Positions 17,663 through 27,962 of a stretch of 33,946 nt of DNA are shown here, one piece after another. The stretch lies in contig NZ_FMWO01000038.1 of the NCBI RefSeq assembly GCF_900103035.1, positions 1-33,946 on the forward strand, given 5' to 3'. The first letter of the stretch is position 1. The number at the start of each line of letters is the position of its first letter. A program made the position numbers and the translations under genes. The notes below the pieces were generated by a model that saw nothing but the letters and a program-made list of their open reading frames with translations, made no database searches and had not been told where the DNA came from. This DNA is from Nitrosomonas mobilis. Lineage in GTDB: Bacteria > Pseudomonadota > Gammaproteobacteria > Burkholderiales > Nitrosomonadaceae.

Positions 17663-18238
17663 TTAAGTTTTGATCAGGTTAACCCCAAAGACAATACGTA
17701 GCATCCAGGTAAAAGCCCAGATTGTGCCAGCAACAAGTAGCAGCTGTCCAAGAATGCGCTGATCTCCCAGTAAGTAGTTTGAGCAAAGACGATCGGGCAG
17801 ATCGAGGTATAGCCATCCCATTCGCATGAAAGTTGCCCAAAATTCCAGTTTTAAAACGCCTTGCGCGATTGAATTAAGTAATGGCCAACTCAAACCAAGC
17901 GCCATACCCATCAGGGGGACGGTGGTAAATTTAACTAATTCAATAGGCCATTCAGATAAGGCCGCATCCAGCGTTCGTGGCAACATCCAGTAAAGCATAA
18001 TTACGATGGCAAATGCCATTCCTGATATACCCCATCGGTTCCATTCCTTTATTCTTTCTTTCCAGCTGGCGGGGAAAAAATTTGTGGCCAGCCATCCAAT
18101 GATGACCAGCGCGGGTAACTGTATCAGCATGTGCGTCACCATACTCTGTTCCAGAAAATGTCGGACAGGGGCTAGAGCCAGAATAATGAAGACCACAAGC
18201 AACATCCACTCGCGTTTAAATTTACTGATTATTTCCAT
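17663..18238 (-). CDS. orf1 of the norSY-senC-orf1 cluster, multi-pass membrane protein
   Basis: GGAGG at 18249-18245 fixes the start at the ATG of 18238, giving 191 residues, not the longer frame from 18313. The protein has five or so hydrophobic segments (starting MLLVVFIILALAPV, then MLIQLPALVIIGWLA, then ISGMAFAIVIMLYWML) and several His and Met residues near the membrane face (VRHFLEQSMVTHMLIQ). It overlaps the senC end by 17 bp, so translation is coupled. It is known as a conserved companion of sNOR in Nitrosomonas with no assigned function. A role in copper or haem insertion next to SenC is an inference. Confidence 0.85.
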   Translation of the reverse strand: MEIISKFKREWMLLVVFIILALAPVRHFLEQSMVTHMLIQLPALVIIGWLATNFFPASWKERIKEWNRWGISGMAFAIVIMLYWMLPRTLDAALSEWPIELVKFTTVPLMGMALGLSWPLLNSIAQGVLKLEFWATFMRMGWLYLDLPDRLCSNYLLGDQRILGQLLLVAGTIWAFTWMLRIVFGVNLIKT

Positions 18239-18857
18239 GGTGTTCCTCCGTTTGTAACGCTTGAGCAAGATAAGCGCGTAGTTCCGGGAGTTGCTCAAAG
18301 CCAAAAATGGCAACTAATCTACCTGTTGGGTCAATCACATGGTAACCCGCCGAGTGCGTGTAACCATCGTATTCATCCGGGATAACTACAACTTTAAAAA
18401 AATCCAGCAAGGACTTTAACTGCTCGTTACTGGTTGGTCTGGCGGCTATCCAATAATCCGGATCAGCTGAGAAATGCTCCACCAAATGTTCTCTGAGTCG
18501 ATCGGGCGTATCGGTCTGAGGATCAAAACTAATACTCAGTAAGCGTAAATCGTTATCGTTACCAGCCATTGCAAATTCATCCTGCAAGGTCTTCATTCCA
18601 CTGCTAAGTATCAGGCAAACACCGGGACAACTAGTATAAATAAAATCCACGACAATAAAATGGCCTCGCCAGGCATCGAGCGAGAAAACCTCAGCATTCT
18701 GGTCCTCCAGACGCCAATCAGGAATGATGCGCGGATTTCTTTGAACATCGAGACGCCGAGCAGTCTCTGCGGTAAAGGCTTCGCCCCCATCCGTGCTCTC
18801 CCAAAGAAGCAGCGAGCCAGAAAAGACAATAATGATTGTTATGAGGAATGTTTTCAT
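18222..18857 (-). CDS. senC: SCO1/SenC copper chaperone for the sNOR CuA site
   Basis: This 211-residue protein has an N-terminal membrane anchor (residues 3-20) and a thioredoxin-like SCO domain facing the periplasm. The copper-binding CPGVC (CxxxC) is in FIYTSCPGVC, and the third ligand is the His in GYTHSAGYHVIDPTGRL. SCO proteins deliver copper to, or reduce the cysteines of, the CuA centre in subunit II of haem-copper oxidases. Here the target should be NorS, encoded upstream in the same cluster. A terminator-like hairpin separates it from norY, so it may be made at a lower level than norSY. Confidence 0.93.
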   Translation of the reverse strand: MKTFLITIIIVFSGSLLLWESTDGGEAFTAETARRLDVQRNPRIIPDWRLEDQNAEVFSLDAWRGHFIVVDFIYTSCPGVCLILSSGMKTLQDEFAMAGNDNDLRLLSISFDPQTDTPDRLREHLVEHFSADPDYWIAARPTSNEQLKSLLDFFKVVVIPDEYDGYTHSAGYHVIDPTGRLVAIFGFEQLPELRAYLAQALQTEEHHGNNQ

Positions 18858-18954
18858 CGCACGATTCCTTCCTAAGAAACAAACTGTAAAACAAATGATA
18901 TCTCAATCAGTATAAGACCATTTGTGAGTATAAAAAATCAGGGTAAATATAAAC

Positions 18955-18993
18955 AAAAACGGCGCTCTTGAATAAAAAGATCCAGGAGCGCCG
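18955..18993 (-). terminator. Intra-cluster terminator or attenuator between norY and senC
   Basis: On the minus strand CGGCGCTC (18993-18986) pairs with GAGCGCCG (18967-18960) over an 18-nt loop, followed by TTTTTG. A second hairpin, TTTCCAG-CAAG-CTGGAAA at 19004-19021, lies between it and the norY stop codon. Together they should stop a large part of the norSY transcript before senC. About 98 bp remain to the senC start, enough for a weak separate promoter. Confidence 0.8.
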
Positions 18994-19030
18994 CGTCAAG
19001 TTGTTTCCAGCAAGCTGGAAAGATGAGTTT

Positions 19031-20512
19031 TTAGTTCGGATTAGCTGCTTTTGGTAAGCTGAATAAACTGCGGAAAACAAATATCAGCATGCCTAACAGC
19101 ACTAATGCAGCAGCTACCGCGCCAAACTGAGCAAGGGTTACCCATTCTTCCATGTGTACTGCCCAGCGGCGTGGCACGCTGTTAGCGCCACTGGCAAGAA
19201 ATACCATAGATGTCATCAGACAGCCAACAAAATAAGCCCAGAATCCAAAATTATCTGTTGCGCTGGATTGTGCTTTTTCTTTGCCTTCACCAGTGAGGTG
19301 GTACATGAAACCGATGATCATTGGCAACAATCCGAGCAGCAGATAGAAGTGGAAGTGACCTGGTACCCACAGTGTGTTATGGAAGACACGATTAACCGTT
19401 ACCATAGCATCGAGAATGGCGGGAATAACACCGGCAGCCCAGCCGAACAGAGATAAAAATATCAGCTTGGTGGTATTGTTCCATTTGATTCCGGAGCGAT
19501 ACACGATCATCAATGCACCGTAACCCGTGACGACTAGTACCGGCAATCCACTACCAAAAGAAAGTACCTGAGCAGTGATTGCTGCCCAAGCCGGCACTGG
19601 GAAGTCCATTAGTAAATGATGTGGATAAACGCCCATAACCAGGAAAATAATAGCGAACCAAGCTGCTAAAAAAACTTTATTGGTTTTCCATGGGCGACCG
19701 GTGTAGCGGGGTAGCAACTCATAGACGGCTACGACAGCAGCATACATTGCGACGTTGATGAAGACATGACCAAAGAAATAAATCAGATGTTTCATTAACA
19801 TTGGATCTGGTTTAAATTCCGGGTAATAAAGATTGACCAGCCCCATGACCAATACTACTGCGCCGGCTGCAATTCCGATAAAGTTGACGATTAACACCAT
19901 GGTGCCGGCCACAACAGTAGCAGGGTGGTAGATATTAAGCGGCTCCATACCAAAAAGTTGTGTCACCCCAAGCGCTCTACCCAGGCTGCCGTAACGGCCA
20001 AGAATGCCACGGCCGAAATCTAGATAAAGAATTAGAAAGCCAGTTCCGATCAGCAGTAGCCCGACTTGAAACAGTGCGGCAGAACCAGTTGACCAAGCGC
20101 CGAGTGAATTCCCCGGTAATGGGTAGAGGAATGTCCATGCGCCACCATATTTACCTAGAAATATGGAACCTAAAATCAAGACCACGCCTATTAGGAAAAT
20201 AAAGTAATTAGTCCAGACGATGGTATTACTAAGCCGCACATACTGGCGCAAGAAGTACCAGAGCACACCCGTGGAAGCCAGTCCTGCAGCGCCGACCACC
20301 CCTACGCCATGTACAGTCATGATTTGATAAAACAGATCAACTGGAATATCCAGCCATGTGCCTTGTGCTGCACGCATGGCAAACCCGGCCAGCATCATCA
20401 ATAAAAAGACTAGCAAACCGGTAATCAAGTGTGCCTTAACGGCAATCAGCGCGTTGCGGTTCTCCGCTTCGCTATATTCAATTTTGTCGCTCGTTGTTGC
20501 TGTGCTGCTCAT
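19031..20512 (-). CDS. norY: sNOR catalytic subunit I (haem-copper nitric oxide reductase)
   Basis: GGAGGG at 20522-20517 supports the ATG at 20512 (493 residues) over a GTG at 20524. The protein has about 12 membrane helices of the haem-copper oxidase superfamily. In this numbering the low-spin haem His is H68 (TVHG) with H388, the high-spin haem His H386 (GHFHF), and the CuB ligands H249 and H298/H299 (YPHH). The residue four after the first CuB His is Asn (GHVFIN), where oxidases have the cross-linked Tyr (HPEVY). This fits a nitric oxide reductase rather than an oxygen reductase. It is membrane-embedded and works with NorS, reducing 2 NO to N2O. In Nitrosomonas norY is also listed as a cox-like gene. 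Confidence 0.9.
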   Translation of the reverse strand: MSSTATTSDKIEYSEAENRNALIAVKAHLITGLLVFLLMMLAGFAMRAAQGTWLDIPVDLFYQIMTVHGVGVVGAAGLASTGVLWYFLRQYVRLSNTIVWTNYFIFLIGVVLILGSIFLGKYGGAWTFLYPLPGNSLGAWSTGSAALFQVGLLLIGTGFLILYLDFGRGILGRYGSLGRALGVTQLFGMEPLNIYHPATVVAGTMVLIVNFIGIAAGAVVLVMGLVNLYYPEFKPDPMLMKHLIYFFGHVFINVAMYAAVVAVYELLPRYTGRPWKTNKVFLAAWFAIIFLVMGVYPHHLLMDFPVPAWAAITAQVLSFGSGLPVLVVTGYGALMIVYRSGIKWNNTTKLIFLSLFGWAAGVIPAILDAMVTVNRVFHNTLWVPGHFHFYLLLGLLPMIIGFMYHLTGEGKEKAQSSATDNFGFWAYFVGCLMTSMVFLASGANSVPRRWAVHMEEWVTLAQFGAVAAALVLLGMLIFVFRSLFSLPKAANPN

Positions 20513-20554
20513 ACTGCCCTCCACTTTATGATGGTTTTTTGCAAATACATAAAC

Positions 20555-21079
20555 TTAATTAACGGTTAATTCAGTGATCATGGCGTGATGTGCCAACCCA
20601 CAATATTCGAGACAAAGGATTTTGTATTTCCCTGGTTTATCAAAGGTATGTATTAATTTATTGGTATAACCTGGCATTGCCTGAGTTTGTGCAACGAGCG
20701 TTAGGTTGTCATCATAAACGCCAAAGCCGTGATTAACGTCTTCTCCAGTCACATAAAATGCGACAGGTTTACCAGATTCGACGGTATTTGGCACCATTGT
20801 CCAATACCATTGGTGAGCACCTACTTTAACAACCTGGTGTTCGTTATCTTCATAAGTTTTTTCCTGATCAGCTATCGGATAGGGACTAGTGGAAAGGAAC
20901 GTAACCGTAATACCGAGTATTGCAAGAAAAATGAACCACTTGCCGCGAACACCGTACCATTTCTGAATAACGGATGGATAATCTGCTTCAACCTCTTTGG
21001 AATTCTTGATAACGAATATAAAAACGGCAGCGATAAACGCCATGCCTGCCAGCGAAATAGCATAAACTGTTGAGATCAT
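20555..21079 (-). CDS. norS: sNOR subunit II with CuA centre
   Basis: This 174-residue protein has two N-terminal membrane helices (about 7-24 and 48-63) and a periplasmic cupredoxin domain. The complete CuA set is present: H117 (DVNHGF), C156, E158, C160, H164 and M167 (CLEYCGLAHHAM). It accepts electrons from a cytochrome c and passes them to NorY. It is shorter than usual oxidase subunit II. GGGAGGG precedes the ATG at 21079. norY follows with 42 bp between the genes, so the two are co-transcribed from the promoter at 21124-21152. Confidence 0.92.
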   Translation of the reverse strand: MISTVYAISLAGMAFIAAVFIFVIKNSKEVEADYPSVIQKWYGVRGKWFIFLAILGITVTFLSTSPYPIADQEKTYEDNEHQVVKVGAHQWYWTMVPNTVESGKPVAFYVTGEDVNHGFGVYDDNLTLVAQTQAMPGYTNKLIHTFDKPGKYKILCLEYCGLAHHAMITELTVN

Positions 21080-21123
21080 TTATTCTTCCCTCCCCTCTAT
21101 TTAGTTGATTAAAAGACTCGGGT

Positions 21124-21155
21124 AATTTACAGTTGATGAGATTAATTGTCAACTG
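21124..21155 (-). promoter_or_regulatory. norS promoter with an overlapping inverted repeat
   Basis: On the minus strand TTGACA (21152-21147), a 17-bp spacer and TAAATT (21129-21124) make a good sigma-70 promoter about 45 bp before the norS start. An inverted repeat, CAGTTGA (21130-21136) with TCAACTG (21149-21155), spans the -35 and spacer, as a repressor site would. It does not look like the NsrR or FNR sites that I know. Confidence 0.65.
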
Positions 21156-21436
21156 ATTATTAAGAGAAAAAACCCATTTTTGCCTTGTGGTTTATTGGGT
21201 TACGTGAGATTAGATACTGGGTGATTTTCTGAAATAATTATCAGATGATGCTCGTTAAAATTGATAATGTGTGTCATAACAATCGGTCGTGCTACCTACA
21301 ACTAATGCCATGAGCATTATGCTTGAAAACTAACGTGCTTCACCAGACAGGCACTCAAGTCAACATCCAAAAAATAATGTTCCGTTTCATGGTGGGCGAA
21401 CTTGGTTTTTGTTTTACCCGCTACGGATTAGATAAA

Positions 21437-21578
21437 GAGCGCTTCTGAAAACTCATACTTCGTCACAATGCTTCACTACTTACAAAAAATGTTTCCTTGT
21501 ATATCAGTTATATGCTGCGTCAACATTTTTTATTCGCGCCTTGTCTTACCTGGAGTCCTGAATTTTTAGAAGTGCTCC
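21437..21578. repeat. MITE-like repeat, copy 1
   Basis: This element of about 142 bp is framed by an imperfect terminal inverted repeat: GAGCGCTTCTGAAAACTCA on the left, and GGAGCACTTCTAAAAATTCA on the right when reverse complemented. It shares its layout and a 20-base identical core (CAACATTTTTTATTCGCGCC) with the element at 27963-28100. It has no coding capacity, so it may be a miniature transposable element moved by an IS5-like transposase encoded elsewhere. It ends just before the decayed lipoprotein gene. No clear target duplication is seen. Confidence 0.8.
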
Positions 21579-21613
21579 AAAGCTATTTTCTATTTTTATT
21601 CTTTGTAACACTT

Positions 21614-22278
21614 ATGTTACTGCGACATTCTCTTCGTATATTTTTGGCGGGCATCAGTTTGTTGTTACTGCTGGCTAGTTGCAGCGTGGTGCGCTTGAGC
21701 TATTCTCAGGAGCCACAGCTGACATGGTGGTGGTTGGATCATTATGTTAACTTTAGCCGAGAACAGGAGCCGCTTGCCAAAGAAGCGATTTATCATTGGT
21801 TTGTAGCTGGTCGGAAGAATTGCGCAGTAGCATAGCGCCAGCCATTGGTCATTCATTACATCTCAGTGTGCCAGTGGTGGTCAGCTTGGGCAAAGCGCAG
21901 CCCCGCCACATCGAGCATCGTTTTGCGAAAAATAATAGCAGATTGCGTCATGATTACCTGCAGCCAGATGAAAAGCTTCGATTAAACGGACCGTCAGGCG
22001 TATTGAGAATTTTTATGACAGACTTGACAAGGGACAACGGGCTTTGATTGCTGCTGGTATAGTTCCTTCACCCTTTGACACTGCGAGCTTTGGCAGCGCT
22101 GTTTGCTTATTCGGATGATAGCTCCTACCGCGCCTATCAAACCGATCTAATGGAATACAACTGTGCTTTTGCCGTGCGTATTCATAACAGCACCAGCTCC
22201 CAGCAACATCAACATGCGCTCAAAAGGTTGAAGAATTGGGAAAACTATCTACGTACTTTGATGGTCAGCGGCTGCTAA
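21614..22278 (+). pseudogene. Decayed DUF6279-family lipoprotein gene
   Basis: The start codon at 21614 opens a lipoprotein signal with lipobox LLASC, then LSYSQEPQLTWWWLDHYVNF and EPLAKEAIYHWF. The frame breaks near 21835. Family text then resumes in other frames: EELRSSIAPAIGHSLHLSVP, HRFAKNNSRLRHDYLQPDEK, FYDRLDKGQRALIAAGIVPS, and finally SYRAYQTDLMEYNCAFAVRI and a stop at 22278. This is the family's order from start to end, interrupted by at least three frameshifts and probably a deletion of some 40 codons at the first break. No function can be expected. A MITE-like repeat ends 35 bp before the start codon. Confidence 0.8.
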
Positions 22279-22326
22279 TACACATTTACACATTTGTTGG
22301 CGCCTTGTTTAAAAAGACAGGTCACT

Positions 22327-23052
22327 TCAGCGCCTGCCGTCGTACCAGATAGATACTCGCTTTTTATTTTGCAGCGTACGCCAGGGATTCAGCAGCAAAC
22401 GAAATAATTGAGAAAATATTTCTCTGCTGCTGTACAGCTCAACTTTCCGTGGAGAAGTTTCGATAGGGTGTTTCCGCAGAATAGTGAAAGCAAGCCGGTG
22501 CGCACGCCCCCATTTTTTTAGTTTCCGACTCAAATCCACTTCTTCGGCAGCATACAGCGTCTGATTAAATCCGCCTACTTCGCGAAAAGCTCTGGCATTA
22601 CAGATAATCAACGCACCCGCCGCCCATTTGAACATGACTGACAATATTGTCCAGAAATGCAGCATACCTGCGGCCCACCATGGTAGATTGGGCATGTACA
22701 GTGTGCTGCCAGCACCAACATGCTTACCCTCCGTGATCAGCCGGAAAATATCATCCACCAAGGCAGCGTTAAGCAAACAATCGGCATCAAGAAACAGCAG
22801 CCAATCACCGCTGGCGGCATTCGCCCCGGCTGTTCTGGCGCGCGCGATCTGGTTGACAGGCTCAAAAACCACCTTTGCGCTGGCTTCCGTTGCCAGTAAC
22901 GCCGTTTTGTCGGTCGAGTTGTTGTCAACGACGATGATCTCATGTGCGAAGCCATATGAGCGATTGGCAGCAAGGGCTCCATCAACCGATTTGAGGCATG
23001 CCACGATCAGTCGTTCTTCATTGAAGGCAGGGATAATAATTGAAACAAGCAT
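22327..23052 (-). CDS. Family 2 glycosyltransferase
   Basis: This 241-residue protein has a GT-A fold: nucleotide-sugar binding start VSIIIPAFNEERLI, then EIIVVDNNSTDKT, the DxD-type metal site LFLDADCLL (about residue 93) and the acceptor block YAAEEVDLSRKLKKWG. It has no clear multi-spanning membrane part, although residues 125-150 are hydrophobic. The donor and acceptor cannot be told from sequence; such enzymes act in lipid, polysaccharide or glycolipid synthesis. It lies alone, facing the decayed lipoprotein gene, with no sugar-related neighbours. Confidence 0.88.
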   Translation of the reverse strand: MLVSIIIPAFNEERLIVACLKSVDGALAANRSYGFAHEIIVVDNNSTDKTALLATEASAKVVFEPVNQIARARTAGANAASGDWLLFLDADCLLNAALVDDIFRLITEGKHVGAGSTLYMPNLPWWAAGMLHFWTILSVMFKWAAGALIICNARAFREVGGFNQTLYAAEEVDLSRKLKKWGRAHRLAFTILRKHPIETSPRKVELYSSREIFSQLFRLLLNPWRTLQNKKRVSIWYDGRR

Positions 23053-23124
23053 CTTGCTGTCCGGTTATAAATTCTTAAATTAGGATTATGTCAGTAATCT
23101 CTACTATGTGGATTGTCGAGATGA

Positions 23125-23814
23125 TCAACGCTCCGATATTGGCGCTTGACGTAAGGCGCAGGGGTTTTTCAGAGCATCTGGATTTATTCTACGGGGATCT
23201 TTTATTGCGCAGGGATTTCTGCTTCTTCCAGGATTTGAGTGTAATTCCGGTAGTGCTTGCTGAATTTCGGTAGTATAAATTGTCAATGCGGCCAGTGCTC
23301 GGGAATTCCACATCAGTGGCTTAGCTTCCATAGACGCTATCATGCAGAGTTGCACCATTTCGTCGAGCTCGATCTGGCTTAAACCGGCTAGATCTCTCGC
23401 CATGGCGACGAAATGAGGGTAAGGTTGCATAAAAGTAGGGCGGAATAGGCTGCCATCCTGATGACAGCTCTGACAGGAACGCCCATTGGTGCTCAAATTG
23501 GTATCGTTATAGAAATTTTTACCATATTTCCGCAAATCAGCCTGATTGCCCTGATAAGGACGATAATTGGCTGGCCGGGTGATATTGGTCGGGTTAACTT
23601 TCTTGCCCGCACAAGGGTTGGTTGAACCAGGGTTCGGCACGCAGGGGTTTTTCTTTGCGGTTGGGTTTTTCACTGTGCCAGTATTCGTTTGTGTGCGTGG
23701 GACGCAGGGGCGGCACAAGGAGGTGCAGCCAATCAGTGAGATGCCTAACGTCGTGACTAGTAGGCCGCTTGAAACCAAGGTATGGGTTATTTTCCTTAAT
23801 TTGAATGTAGTCAT
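23125..23814 (-). CDS. Mono-haem c-type cytochrome lipoprotein with NPC repeats
   Basis: This 229-residue protein has a lipoprotein signal (lipobox LIGC, Cys30), so it should be anchored in the outer or inner membrane facing the periplasm. A single haem site, C114-Q-S-C117-H118 (GRSCQSCHQDG), lies in a cytochrome c-like domain (about 80-190). The sixth ligand is probably a Met in CMIASMEAKPLMW. Four NPC motifs flank the domain, at 56-58, 66-68, 200-202 and 217-219, plus Cys34 and Cys37. I recall relatives with many NPCAxK repeats in other proteobacteria. The repeats may bind metal or cross-link the protein. Its role is unknown; electron transfer is likely. Confidence 0.85.
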   Translation of the reverse strand: MTTFKLRKITHTLVSSGLLVTTLGISLIGCTSLCRPCVPRTQTNTGTVKNPTAKKNPCVPNPGSTNPCAGKKVNPTNITRPANYRPYQGNQADLRKYGKNFYNDTNLSTNGRSCQSCHQDGSLFRPTFMQPYPHFVAMARDLAGLSQIELDEMVQLCMIASMEAKPLMWNSRALAALTIYTTEIQQALPELHSNPGRSRNPCAIKDPRRINPDALKNPCALRQAPISER

Positions 23815-23968
23815 TTTCGTCCTATCATTATAAAAAATGCAACTTCAAACAAAGCGATATAAAATGCAGCACTTTACCGGCTTTCCTGAATGCTGATGCA
23901 ATAATTTTCACCCGGTTCAGCCTGAAGCCCCGTCAACACAAACTTGTTACCACATTACTGTAACGCAT

Positions 23969-24421
23969 ATGATCTGGAAGCCGAATGTTACCGTTGCTGC
24001 CATTATCGAGCAAAGTGGTAAATTTTTATTGGTGGAAGAAGCCCAAAATGGAGTGGGTCTCCGCCTCAATCAGCCAGCGGGACATCTGGAAGCAGGTGAA
24101 ACCTTGTGCGATGCCTGCAGCCGGGAAGTGCTCGAAGAAACCGGCTATACTTTTTTGCCGGATGCGTTGACCGGAATTTATCACTGGCGTGCCAAGCGGA
24201 ACGGTACGACTTATCTCCGTTTTACCTATATCGGCAGCATTACTGGACACGACCCGCATAGAAAACTGGATGAAGGCATTGTGCGTGCGGCCTGGTTTAC
24301 ACTGGAAGAAATCCAGGAGAAACAGCCCATGCATCGTAGCCCGATGGTGCTTCAATCAATTGAAGATTACCTGGCGGGGAAGCGTTACCCGTTGGATCTA
24401 TTGAAAAGTGGCGCTCTCTAA
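23969..24421 (+). CDS. nudJ: NudJ-type Nudix phosphatase
   Basis: This 150-residue protein carries an intact Nudix box (GHLEAGE and REVLEETG). NudJ-like features are the opening VTVAAIIEQSGKFLLVEE, then RLNQPAGHLEAGETL, and the C-terminal RSPMVLQSIEDYLAGKRYPL. E. coli NudJ acts on thiamine-pathway pyrophosphates (HMP-PP) and nucleoside di- and triphosphates. It is separated by 102 bp from the M16 gene; co-transcription is possible. Confidence 0.88.
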   Translation: MIWKPNVTVAAIIEQSGKFLLVEEAQNGVGLRLNQPAGHLEAGETLCDACSREVLEETGYTFLPDALTGIYHWRAKRNGTTYLRFTYIGSITGHDPHRKLDEGIVRAAWFTLEEIQEKQPMHRSPMVLQSIEDYLAGKRYPLDLLKSGAL

Positions 24422-24523
24422 GTGGTAAGCATATTTATCTTTTGGATACGAGTGGCAATATCTGCATGACTGCGTTGTCCTATGTTGCTGACCTGTAAGT
24501 ATTTGTTGACTAATGGAATCAAT

Positions 24524-25828
24524 ATGAAAATTCTAAAATTTATCACGGCGCTGTTGATAATGGCGTACGCTCAATGGTCCATGGCTTTTTTGCCGATCCA
24601 ACACTGGGAAACCCCCAATGGGGTGAAAATCTATTTCGTTGAGACGCATGATCTGCCGATTCTCGATATCAGTATTAATTTCGCGGCAGGCAGCAGTACA
24701 GATACGGCAGAGACTTCCGGTCGCGCGCAAATGGTGCAACATTTGATGAGTCTGGGTGCCGGGAAAATGTCCGAGGACCAGATAGCGGAAACGCTTGCTG
24801 ATATCGGTGCTCAACTGGGTGGACAGTTTGACCTGGATCGGGCGGGGTTTTCACTGCGTACTTTAAGCAGTGAAGCCGAACGTACCAAAGCGTTGGATAT
24901 TCTGGCGCGTATTATTCAACATCCCGAGTTTCCGGAGGGCATTCTTAACAGGGAGCGTTCCCGTACGCTTGCTTCATTACAGGAGGCAGATACTAGGCCT
25001 GGCGTTATTGCTCAGCGTACTTTAATGAAGATGCTCTATGGTGCGCATCCTTATGGATTGCGTGGATCTGGCGAACCTGCGTCATTAACTGCACTGCAGC
25101 GCAAAGATCTGGTGGACTTTTATCACAGTCATTACACTGCCAGTAATGCCGTCATTGCTATCATTGGCGATGTTACGCGTGGCGAGGCTGATCAGATTGT
25201 GCAATCATTGACTCGCGAACTTCCGGCAGGTCGTCCTGTTGCGACATTACCAGTCGTAAAAAAACCTGTGCCCATGATACAAAAAATCGCGCATCCGGCT
25301 TCACAGAGCCATATTCAGCTTGCTTATCCAGGATTGAGTCGGCATGACCCCGATTATTTTGCGTTGCTGGTCGGCAACCACATCCTTGGTGGCGGTGGTT
25401 TTGTCTCGCGGTTGGTGGAAGAAATCCGTCAGAAGCGCGGGTTGGCCTATAGCGTTTATAGTTCATTTTCTCCCTATCAGCAGCAGGGGCCATTCGAGAT
25501 TGGCCTACAAACCAAAAAGGAACAGGCAGAACAAGCGCTTGAGCTAACGCAGCAGGTACTCAAGGATTTTGTAAAACAAGGTCCGAGCGATGAAGAAGTG
25601 AAGGCAGCCAAGCAAAATATCATCGGTGGCTTTCCGCTGCGTATTGACAGCAATCGCAAAATTCTTGGATTTTTATCCGTAATCGGCTTTTACCAGTTGC
25701 CGTTGTCTTATCTAGAAGATTATGTGAAAGCAGTAGAGCAAGTAACGGTGAAACAGGTTAGAGATGCTTTCCAACGCCGTATCGACCCGGCAGGAATGGT
25801 TGCAGTGGTAGTTGGTACGATTGATTAA
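24524..25828 (+). CDS. M16-family peptidase homologue, non-catalytic subunit
   Basis: The ATG at 24524 is chosen over 24482 because it starts a clear signal peptide (MKILKFITALLIMAYAQWSM); the product has 434 residues and should be periplasmic. It has two M16 lobes, with TPNGVKIYFVETHDLPILDI at the start and a conserved second lobe (HILGGGGFVSRLVEEIRQKR, then GLAYSVYSSF and FPLRIDSNRKIL). The zinc motif HxxEH is missing: the matching place reads AQMVQHLMSLGAG. This is the non-catalytic partner that normally works with an active M16 protease encoded just upstream, which is not present here. It may pair with an active subunit from elsewhere or serve in binding only. Confidence 0.9.
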   Translation: MKILKFITALLIMAYAQWSMAFLPIQHWETPNGVKIYFVETHDLPILDISINFAAGSSTDTAETSGRAQMVQHLMSLGAGKMSEDQIAETLADIGAQLGGQFDLDRAGFSLRTLSSEAERTKALDILARIIQHPEFPEGILNRERSRTLASLQEADTRPGVIAQRTLMKMLYGAHPYGLRGSGEPASLTALQRKDLVDFYHSHYTASNAVIAIIGDVTRGEADQIVQSLTRELPAGRPVATLPVVKKPVPMIQKIAHPASQSHIQLAYPGLSRHDPDYFALLVGNHILGGGGFVSRLVEEIRQKRGLAYSVYSSFSPYQQQGPFEIGLQTKKEQAEQALELTQQVLKDFVKQGPSDEEVKAAKQNIIGGFPLRIDSNRKILGFLSVIGFYQLPLSYLEDYVKAVEQVTVKQVRDAFQRRIDPAGMVAVVVGTID

Positions 25829-25847
25829 TGGATGTGGATACAGCTGC

Positions 25848-27836
<1,989 letters not shown>

Positions 27837-27962
27837 GGTTGATTGGTCTGTCCAATAAAAATACAAAAAAGTTGATGAGGCGAGAACATCCAGGTGTTGC
27901 GCTCAGTAAACACTCAATTTATACCAAAATATTCCGTATTACCTTGGGTTAGCAAACTTTAG

